Positions 45,440 to 54,548 of a DNA stretch of 64,000 nt are shown one piece after another. Every line of letters starts with the position of its first letter. Positions within the stretch are counted from its first letter, which is position 1. The position numbers and the translations under genes are program-made. The notes under the pieces are model-generated. The model worked only from the letters and a program-made list of their open reading frames with translations, did no database searches and was not told where the DNA came from. Source of the DNA: Stromatinia cepivora. Taxonomy: Eukaryota; Ascomycota; Leotiomycetes; Helotiales; Sclerotiniaceae. Location of the stretch: contig RCTD01000008.1 in assembly GCA_014898415.1 (NCBI GenBank), positions 1,240,001-1,304,000 of the forward strand, written 5' to 3'.

Positions 45440-46255
45440 TCCTGAGGTCTTTTCCCTGATGATCTTGACACTACATGCCTCGCTTTGACAGTTCTGTGAT
45501 CATCATCAACCAAAACCATTCCATCGTTTCTCGACACTATGGCCGAATATGTCACGACAACTGCGCTTTCCAGCTAAGCAAGCTATCAAGGTGCTGGTGC
45601 AACCAGAATGACAATGACGGAAGCTTCTTTGCTAAACAATGCAACAGACGTATTTCGACCGTGATAGAAAACGAGTTGACCCTATTGCCAGCGCGAACAA
45701 TGTCGCTTGTTTTTATTATTATGATCGTGGCCACGAGTTCGAGTGTACCCTCTAACTTGCACACTCGATGCTCTTGGATCATTTCTACGTGCAAGGGACT
45801 CGGTACTATCTATCCTCGGGTTGCTGTCTAGGGTTCATCGGGCGTCTGCTCCGTTCATCAGGCGATTCTCACCTGCATATGGCGTTAGGACCACTCTTGA
45901 AGTCACGGGTGCGTGAACTTCTTGGTCTGGATGGGAACGTATTTGATTTGGCTATGCGTGTTATTACGCGTACCCAGATGGGCATTGAATGCGAAGACGA
46001 TCGCCAGGCTTTACTCAACTTGCAGTGTGAGGATGGGAGCTAGGAAGCCGGAGGATGTCTCAGTGCGGGATTAATGGGATGAAGATTGGAAATTGTGGGG
46101 TAACGACAGCAATGGCTGTTGCAGCACTGTCGTCTCAAGATATCGCCAGTGCCAATCCAATGCAGCGCCAGAATGCCATTGAGAATAATCTAGCGTACAC
46201 ACTGCAGTGTTGGATATCAGGATACCCGCAGATACCACGGATGATTACGTCCTAA
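45440..46255 (+). pseudogene. terpenoid-cyclase/prenyltransferase-like (alpha/alpha-toroid) relic
   Basis: Coding fragments in several plus-strand frames line up in one order. DDLDTTCLALTVL is followed by a stop (TGA 45497-45499). In a new frame come YFDRDRKRVDPIAS and YYYDRGHEFECTL, stop TAA (45753-45755), then LLDHFYVQGTRYYLSSG and GFIGRLLRSSGDSHL. Next are RVRELLGLDGNVFDLAMRV and LLNLQCEDGS, stop TAG (46041-46043), then in a third frame GINGMKIGNCGVTTAMAVAAL. The pattern, especially LQCEDG(G)W...G...IGNxGxTTA, resembles fungal terpenoid cyclase/protein-prenyltransferase toroid proteins; exact family not certain. The third stop is a TGG-to-TAG change at an expected Trp. At least three stops and two frame changes make it nonfunctional. 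Its neighbour is a terpenoid-type P450. Confidence 0.6.
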
Positions 46256-46624
46256 AATTTGAGTACGTTCGGAATCCGTAGAAAAGACAGCCAGGCTACC
46301 GGGCTTTACAATCCTCAAAGGTTCTATGGTGACTGTAGGACTATCACAACCTAAATTTTGCTCACTGGTTCTGCTGAGGCAGAGCCATTCACGACTGTTT
46401 CGCTGTTACATCTAATAATATGTCGTTCTGGAGACTTAATCTCGTATTAAGTCCCTAGGCGTATATTGAGAAAGTATACGAATCCAGCTTAAGGAAAATG
46501 AATGATGAAATGTGAAGATGATTAATGTATCATCAGATGACTTTTGCGAGCGTCATGCAAATTGCAGCGCTGTTCAGGAACAGGGCAATTCAGTAAGAAG
46601 ATTTTATACTATCGTAAACGGATA

Positions 46625-47010
46625 TCCGTTCCTTTCATTTTCTATTTAATTTCTTTTAAGAATCAAACGCCAAATCTCACTCAAGAACATTACTATAAAG
46701 AAAATATCTTTTAAAAGAGATAAAAAAAACAATAAATTCAATAATAAAATTCATGAAAAAGTTTTTAAATATAATTTTCCAAGAGTAATCATAAGAAATA
46801 TCTCTAGCAAATAAGATTAATTAATATCCCTAGCAAGTGAGATTAATTAATATTTTTATAAGAAATATCTTTTAGAAGTATATTATTTTTTTCGAAGATC
46901 AATTATTCTCTGAAAGTTTATATTTAATAAAAAAATATATAATTATATATATATATATCAGATATTACTATAAGAGTATCAGAAGAGAAGAATACTCCCC
47001 CCAAAAAGTC
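46625..47010. other. extreme AT-rich block
   Basis: Nearly all A and T across about 385 bases, with poly-A/T tracts and a TATATATATATA stretch near 46945. No frame of any length survives. It resembles the AT-rich relics that RIP leaves from transposons in ascomycetes, but no element can be recognised. Confidence 0.6.
46801..46852. repeat. 26-bp imperfect tandem duplication
   Basis: Two adjacent 26-base units (46801-46826, 46827-46852), both containing CTAGCAA and AGATTAATTAATA, differ at three positions, all C/T or A/G transitions. Confidence 0.8.
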
Positions 47011-47594
47011 CCGATTTTAAATTTCAAGAGTGGATGAAAGTTATCTAGTATTGAAAATATAATGATTGCGAATTCATTTCATTCATAGAAGGAAAGGAAG
47101 GAGAAGGGGAGGAAAGGAAGGTCGCCCCAAATTTAGAATTTAGCGGTAGATCCCCCACAGTGGCTGTGTCGAAGTTACATTTTAGTTCTACAGGGCACTT
47201 TGCCACTAGGTATCAAAATATGACGAAATACGCGCTGAATAGCACAAGCATCACAATACATGTTTAGTGAGAATGAATTCCAATTGAAGAATTTTATGTA
47301 TATATCGGATAGTATCACAATGGAGATATGACGAGAATGAGAGTTCCAAGTTGAAGAATTTCATTACCATCATTGAACTTTCATTTGCCTAAAGAATCAG
47401 CGCGAACGCCGTTATTATCCATTTATTCATTATCCTGGAATCCCATCCCTTCCCTTTCCATATCCCATATCCATATCCATAACCATTCCCTCCCACGAAC
47501 CGCCATCGCTTTACCAATATTGTGCTCCATCATTCCCATATCCATATCCATATCTCCATCCCCATTCCTCTGTAACTCTCCGTCCCACAGCCCA

Positions 47595-48197
47595 CTACTT
47601 CGCATACGTATTCGACGGTTGCGTCACCCCACTCGTCCCATAATAATCCTGATTCGCACCACCTGGCGCCCCAGCAGGCGGAGCATATTGTTGTTGCGAA
47701 TAATTGTAGTTATTGGAGGTGGGTGGTTGACCATAGGTATTTGGTTGGTTGTATGTCATGGGTGTATTACCGGAGCGGATTTGCATGCGACGACGGCGTC
47801 TTCTGCTGATGCACCTGCGGGAGATGTTAGTTTGGGTTTGGTTTGTTTTGATGTGATGTGATGTGATGTGATGTGGTTTTTGATGATGAGGGAGGAGGGA
47901 GGATTATTACTTACATGATGGCAAATAGGAGTATGATACCGATGAATATCAGTACGCCTGCTAAAATCCATCTTCCGAAACGGTTCCAGGCGGAATTACA
48001 TCTGTAATAGCTTTGATACGAGTTAGTTTTTGGGTTGAAATGTTGACATGAGATTTCATTCGATTGAATGAGACGAAGAGAAGAGAACAGAAAAGAAAAG
48101 AAAATACAAACCCATAACCTCGACGGTAACAAGTAGCTCTCGAATGAAGCTCATTCAAATGTAAAGCCTCACGAGTATCGATTGGAAGAACACCCAT
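47595..48197 (-). CDS. RCR-type single-pass membrane protein (Congo-red-resistance/chitin-regulation family)
   Basis: Three exons on the minus strand (48197-48112, 48001-47915, 47814-47595) give 130 aa; donors are GTTTGT and GTAAGT, and a perfect ACTAAC branch site lies in intron 1. RCR proteins are small ER/endosomal membrane proteins; the yeast founders affect chitin deposition and trafficking of plasma-membrane proteins. Order of features: a short luminal N-terminus with CYRRGYG then CNSAWNRFGRW, one transmembrane helix (ILAGVLIFIGIILLFAIM), the typical CISRRRRRM basic stop-transfer directly after it, and a Gln/Asn/Pro/Tyr-rich cytosolic tail (NYNYSQQQYAPPAGAPGG). This Cys-pair, helix, CI(S)xRRRR and Pro/Tyr-rich tail order is the family signature. 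The gene is intact although its neighbours are broken. Confidence 0.85.
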
Positions 48198-49597
48198 ATT
48201 GTATTGTATTGTAAATCTTTCCCTAGGTAATTTATGATTGATTTCTTTGAAAAGTATTGAATAATATGGTATGGTATGGTATGGTATGGATGGTATGGTA
48301 AACTTATTAATCAAATACGAAATACCAAAAGCAAAAGTCGAAAAACAATTAGTGAGATGGTATATAATATAGGTAGATAGGTATTTTAATACTGAAATTG
48401 AAGAAAATACAATAAAATCCAAAGTCTCCAAAATCCAACTTTTCCAAGGTTCTTTTTAACCTAAAAGCTCTTACGATTCATTAAGGCACTGCCCTACACA
48501 ATTCCATGGCAAAAAAAGGCGTGGCATTTTTTCTTGGTTAATATTGTACCTAGTATGGATGGATCTACAATGCCGAGCATTCACACACCTCCGTACACTT
48601 TTACTTTTACTTTTACAGATGGCTGCAGATGAGACAAGTACTGTACGTATGCGTACTTAGCCTTCGCCTTTTTCTTGCAGCTGAAAACAGATTTGCTGGG
48701 CACGATTAGGTTGTGCTAAGCCACCTGCCACCTAGGTATTGAGTCACTAACATCATTACAAGGTTCAAATGCTAACGATCACGCGTTTCTGGGGATGAGG
48801 TTGATCAATGAGCAAATGTATTCTCTAATGTGCTCTCATCCAAGTCACGTGGCTAGATTCCACAGATATCGAGAGGTACAATTCATGGAATTAAAAGCAT
48901 CAACGGGTTCATTTTCGATTCCTGATTGTAATATTGTCGGATGTGCAGAGAGAATTTTCTCAATTCATTTATATCCATACAATATTCGGACCTGATGTGT
49001 CAGCATATATATATCACGTTTCTACAATGAAATTCTCGTCTCACCTCACGAGTCACCACCCTCGACAGAACATCACGTGTTAGCTCCACTCCAAATGAAA
49101 TTGTTGCACATCTGAAAAATTCCCTTCCTCTCTTCAACAAATTTAGCGCAAATCGTGGAAAATATGATCGACTGGGAATAAGAATAATTTTCGGTCTTAT
49201 ATCCGGTTTATGTAAAGTGATTCTGTCCCAAGGTGGTGGTGACTGGCCACTTTTGGCAAATTGTTCAATGTACCCGTCAAAAGCTCTTGGTACGGAAAGT
49301 CAATGCCGTTCATGGGTCATTCATTCGAGGGTTGTTATATGGGTTACGTTTTCGTGGTTTTGCAAGGCATATCGGTAGTCTGGCAAGGTATATTTCTTTG
49401 CTCTTGCCCTGGGAAGTATCGTCATGTCAAGCAGTACTGTGGAAGCTTTTCTGCCCTGTTATTCAAGATCTGTGTTGGTGCTCAGTATGTTGTTCTTTAT
49501 TCTCCCTTTATTGGCTATTTGAATTCCTTTTTTAAATGTTGTGAATTAGCATCCAAATCCTTACACTTTTCAAAGCTTACTCGAATGAATAATACCG
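48198..49597. other. intergenic DNA
   Basis: Begins with the promoter of the RCR-type gene, which contains a (TATGG)n repeat. The rest shows no supportable gene. Two overlapping frames around 49233-49641 are not recognised and lack start context. Confidence 0.4.
48265..48299. repeat. (TATGG)n pentanucleotide repeat
   Basis: About seven copies of TATGG with one interruption, directly upstream of the RCR-type gene (minus strand promoter or leader). Confidence 0.9.
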
Positions 49598-49612
49598 GTT
49601 TCATTCTATCCT

Positions 49613-49846
49613 TTGAAAAAAGGCAAGATACGAGTTCTTGAAATATTACCTTCAGAGAATCTCTCCGAGACAGTCAATACTACCTACCACTCCATCTCTC
49701 TTGCGCCTGGCCTAGTGGTCGATAATTATACTGCATTATCATATACGTGGGGAGCACCAACCGACACTTCCTACGTTTTAGTCAAGGTCACAAACATTCA
49801 GTTACTCCCAATCTGGAATCGGTACCTTAGGTCGTCTCAGAGATAG
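49613..49846 (+). pseudogene. HET-domain N-terminal fragment
   Basis: The frame reads KKGKIRVLEILPSENL, then YHSISLAPG, then YTALSYTWGAP. This is the opening of the fungal HET (heterokaryon incompatibility) domain, whose first conserved block is typically I/L-R-L-L-x-L...Y-x-A-L-S-Y-x-W-G. HET proteins trigger vegetative-incompatibility cell death. After about 80 codons similarity ends, with no ATG upstream in good context, and a T9G23 run follows 150 bases later. Only the first block is present, so this is a truncated relic. The length of similarity is short. Confidence 0.5.
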
Positions 49847-51417
49847 AAAGCAGAGGTTTTTATTAAGTTGACACTGTTTGGGTAGCTCAGATTAATGTTT
49901 CCGGAAGGGATGCGCAATTCGGCGTAATGGTGGGTGTGTGCAGGGAGGCAAACGAGGGCTTGGGTGGTCAGGGGAGGAGTCTGAGGATAGTTTTTTTTTG
50001 GGGGGGGGGGGGGGGGGGGGGGTGGTCGAATGATGGGCATCACCGAATACCAATCGTAATTGGCCACAAAAGGATATTCCAATATCTGTCACCGCTGTGA
50101 AGAGAGCCTAGTGCAGAGACCATAATGGAGTCGAATGTGGATTCAACAAGAAGTTGCCCTTCTCTGGAATTTACGGTTCAATGTGGAAATAAATCATTAT
50201 CATTTGATGCATTCACTTTCATCACTACTAAACCATATGTAAGAATACATCCGTGCTTCAAGTCATCGGCGATAAGAACATTCAACAAAAAGTCTTCAAA
50301 TTCCAATTGCGACCCAAGCCTTAAGATATCGATTTAGCACCACCATCGAATCTGATCCGCTTTCCGATATCGATCGTCACAACACGGTGATCCCAATACC
50401 TTCAACTGCTTTCCTACATCAGGTAAAACCCTGCATCGCAGCTTATGTATCAAAAGTACTGATCGCATATATGCGCTTCTTGAAATCCATCATATGGAAA
50501 TGTATCAGTCATTTCTTCGTCCAAGCTATTCTAGGTCAACTTTCGGAATCGCAGGTCTTTTTTGAAGTTGCTCGTTTCATGATTGAGGAAGAAAATACAC
50601 AGCCTTGGATTTGTAACTCTCGCATGCATTGTGCAGTTATTAGTTTGCGCAAATGTTGTGCTGCTATCCTGAGTGAAGATGCGCTCCATTGCATGGTAAT
50701 ACTATCTCCCCACCCTCATCTCCGTTCCCGGATCGGGGACTTTTTTGTTCAGGGTTTTTTTTAAGGCAGTTGTTCTGAGGCACTTTGGGAGAATCGAGTG
50801 TATTGCAGTTATTATCGAATTTGCTTCTGAGTCTGACTGCTGCTTGATGCTTGGCAGGCCTCGTCCACCTTGCCTCGTGTAAACAAAAGTGGATAGTACC
50901 GATATATTCCTAGTTTGCTATTCGCCAATTATGATGCTAAACACATGCAGTATCATTCCCGTCGACCCGTCCCCAGATCAACTAAACGACTTTAAACAGG
51001 AACAAAGTTTAGACTTTCTTCGGGACCGAGTTTAGTTCTACTTCCATCCATTGCGGCATCTCCATCCCCACAATAACCTTAATGGCATTCGATCTTCAAT
51101 CAGATTATTTTTGAGCCCCACAAACCCCGCAAAGCAGTCGCTAACCCTGCATCTTCTGCAAGTTCAACAGGACATCGTCGTCACATTAATCCCCACGCAT
51201 TACGTGCTGTAGACGGATTTGTATTCGAATCCGTCTAGAACGGGAGTATAGTTGTTCATCACGACCCAGATCACATGCGGATATTCAACCAGAATCACAA
51301 TGACCCGGTCCAAGAAGAATACAAGACCGTGGAGTATGGCTCAATTGTTTCATCCTCATCTCATCTTTCTCTTCACTTCATCCATCATTCGCGGGTCGAA
51401 AACTCTAGAAGATCAAT
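49847..51417. other. gene-free region with poly-G run
   Basis: Holds the T9G23 run and no supportable gene. A 125-codon frame at 50387-50764 is not recognised. The last 200 bases are the presumed promoter of the tannase-like pseudogene. Confidence 0.4.
49991..50022. repeat. T9G23 homopolymer pair
   Basis: Nine T followed by 23 uninterrupted G. Apparent proline-rich frames on the opposite strand are products of the run. Confidence 0.9.
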
Positions 51418-53147
51418 ATGCGTTCTCCACATTTCGCTACTGCCATTACTTCTCTCCCGGTTCTAGCACAATCTCTCAGCTTGACCGATATTTGTACACC
51501 AACCTATCTCGCCGCTAACTTTCCAGCTGTTGATTTTTATGATGGAGTAACTCTGAATCCAACATCCATGATGGTGACAACCGCCTCGGCATCGAGTGTA
51601 TTTTATCCCAACGCCGTGATTGATTATTGTGCTGTTACGTTCAAGTACTCTCATAATGGTCTGAATGATAGTGTTCTTCTAACATACTGGGTTCCCGCAC
51701 CAGCAAATTTTCAAAACCGCTATCTTTCTACAGGTGGTGGTGGATATACCATCAATTCAGGAGCCCAATCATTACCTGGAGGGGTGGAATATGGTGCAGT
51801 TGCTTGCTGGTGAAACTGATGGTGGTTTTGGAATCTTTCAAAATAATGCTATTTCCCAATTTCTTCTTGCGAATGGAACTGTCAATTGGCAAAATGTGCA
51901 CATGTTTGGATATAATGCTATTCATGAGATGAGTGTCATTGGGAAGGAATTCACTTCGACTGTTTTCGATATGACAGCCAATAACGCTACCTTATATTCT
52001 TACTATCAAGGCTGCTCTGAAGGTGGCAGAGAAGGCTTTAGTCAAGTTCAACTTTTTGCGGATCAATTTGATGGGGCGGCAATTGGTGCACCGGCTTTCG
52101 GATATGCATTCCAGCAGGTGCAACACCTTTATTCGAACGTCGTGGAGCAAACTTTGGATTATTATCCACCACCTTGCGAATTGCAGAAGATTGTCAATGA
52201 GACAATCATTGCTTGTGATCTATATGATGGTAAAACAGATGGAGTAGTCTCCCGAACAGATCTTTGATCGATGAACCTTAACATTTCAACTCTTTTGGGT
52301 ACACCATACCCTTGCCCTGCAGCGGCAGGAGGATTTTTTGGTCCTCCTACACCCGCACAAAATGGATCAATCTCAACTAAGAGTCTAGCTGTAGCTTAGA
52401 AAATACTTGATAGTCTCTACACCACTGATAGCAAACGTGCCTATTTCACATATACCCCTTCTTCCACATTCACCGACGCATCCACATCCTACGACTCCAC
52501 AGCCGGTCAATTTGGTCTCGATATCACCTCTCTTGGTGGTTCCTTTGTCGAAGTCCTCCTCGATCCCAAAAATGGTTCTAATCTCCAATCTCTGGAGGGA
52601 GTAACATACGATACCCTCCGCGATTGGATCCAAGATGGTTGGAACCGCTACCACGATGTCTTAATGACCAACTGGCCAGACCTCACACCGTATAAAAATG
52701 CCGGTGGAAAAATAATCCCATTTCCACGGCGAATCCGACTACAGTATCCCCACCGCCTCATCCGTCCGATATTACGAATCCGTGCGTGAGATTATGAACC
52801 TAGGACTCTCATACAATGATTCCGTCGCCGCAACTAATGAATTCTATCGACTATTCCTCGTACTAGGCGGTTCACGTTGTGCGGTCAATATAGTGGAACC
52901 TAATGGACCATGGCTATAAACGAATTTGTAGGTTTTGATTGATTGGGTGGAAAATGGGGTGGCTCCTGTTACTTTGAATGCGACGGTTTTGCAGGGAGAA
53001 AATATCGGGATGAATCAACAGATTTGTGGGTGGCCTTTAAGACCCTTTTGGACGAATAATGGGACGACTATGGAGTGTCGGTATGGGCAGAAGAGTATTG
53101 ATTCGTGGATTTATGATTTGGATGCTTTTGATATGCCGGTTTATTAG
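51418..53147 (+). pseudogene. secreted tannase/feruloyl-esterase family gene, multiply broken
   Basis: Frames join into a near full-length, intronless tannase-family protein of about 570 residues. It has a signal peptide (HFATAITSLPVLAQS), GGGGYTINSG, TDGGFGIFQNN, the nucleophile motif GCSEGGREG near 52010, GAPAFGYAFQ, DLYDGKTDGVVSRTDL, and C-terminal QICGWPLRPFW. These enzymes hydrolyse ester bonds of tannins or feruloylated cell-wall polymers outside the cell. Lesions: TTGC duplication (51800-51807), stop TGA (52265-52267, expected Cys), TAG (52397-52399, expected Gln), extra C in CCC (52717-52719), and TAA (52917-52919) and TAG (52929-52931), both at expected Gln. The His of the family's HC motif reads CGT (Arg, 52874-52876). 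Three stops are CAR-to-TAR changes, and the codon before the TAA reads CTA where Pro (CCA) is usual. Confidence 0.85.
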
Positions 53148-54548
53148 GTTGGGTTGGAATGATTGATGAGTTTGAAGGCTTATGATTGGTGATGGGTATG
53201 GGGATTGGGAATGAAGAACGAGTCAATATTTGCATTGTTGCATACTATTATATTCATTGTATATATATTAGAAGTACCACACCATATGATCAACTTATAT
53301 CCACATTCTTCACATTCTGGATTGGTGTGATGAACATTAGTTAAGGCACGAGATTCCAGAGCCCACGTGTCATCACGTGCATTGGCTACCTCAGCTTCAT
53401 CGTCTTCGAGAGTGCTTCCCATGTAGATCAGATCAATCAGGTTATTACACAATATCGTGTTGGACCATAGTTTTGCGTCCTCAAAAATCTCGCCGTAAGT
53501 TCATGAGACACATTTATGCTTGCTTTTTTCGACCTTGTGGAGCGCGCATCTGATCGACGCGTCGCGTCATTCAACATGTTAGTGTTGCCGTAGGGCTTTT
53601 CGTGGTGATCACGAATCTTTCATACAAATCTGTACTCGAGGCTGAATACCATGATATTTCTTTTCGGGCTGGAATTAGTAGCATTAGAGAACGAAGCCGT
53701 TGTACTGCCAAGACTGAAAATTAAGTGTACATAACGCTATTGTCGCTCCTTTTCCCCGACACCTTGTCCCCTTCCCTCAACCCATCAGTGATGTCCAATA
53801 ATCACCTTGCGAATTTGACCTCTTCTGCTCATCTCATGAACTACAAGGATTGCCAAGTCGGATGGTCTTGCATCTGCTCATGCTTCGGATAGTAGGGACG
53901 AGTTGTACGGTTCAACAATAGTACCACTTGAAAGGCAATTTTTGATAGGTTGGGAGCAGAAATTTTCGGATGATTTCAAGATCTATCGAAATTGATGTCG
54001 TTTTTGTGTTTGTATCATCTTTGGTTTCTTCCTTTCTAAGACATTTCTCGGAATAATCATCGCACTAGAAATCTTGGGGTCTGTTTGAGAGGCTCCAACA
54101 TTAATCTAGACTGCTCTTTGTACCGGGTTCCATGCTCATGTGCAACAATGTTATGTGAAATCTTACAAGGAAGTATATATCCGTTAGCTGTCGTCACTAG
54201 TTGTGGGACGCTGGTAAATATCATGTCCATGGACATCGCGATATATCACAATACCACATCATTGCGGTTGCATGGATCTGCGATGATCAATTGAGACATG
54301 GAGTTTTGTTTCCTCCATACAATTTCCCCGGAGAACTATGTAGGTTTCCGTCAAATTTTTGAGCTGTGTCACAAGTGGAAAGTGCCATTATGCTATTACC
54401 TCGATATCTTCCTGGTCTGACCTCGCGCTTTCCTCATTCTGCAGATATCAAACGAAAGCCATTCTAGCGTGCTTTTTCCATATCCTCGCCGCATTTTGAA
54501 ATTTTCTCGATGTTGCGATTGTAATCTTCAATCATTCACAGCCACGCG
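53148..54548. other. intergenic DNA
   Basis: No gene supported in these 1.4 kb. Base composition is intermediate, with only short frames. The final part is the presumed promoter of the WSC gene. Confidence 0.45.

Larger units (their letters stand above)
46256..47594. other. gene-free spacer with extreme AT-rich block and ATCCAT-type repeats
   Basis: No gene supported. Contains the AT-rich block described separately and, at about 47455-47565, degenerate CCATATCCATATCCAT repeats next to the 3' end of the RCR-type gene. Confidence 0.45.

Noticed and set aside
49837..50092. minus-strand proline-rich frames
   Set aside because: They are the translation of the G23 run on the other strand.
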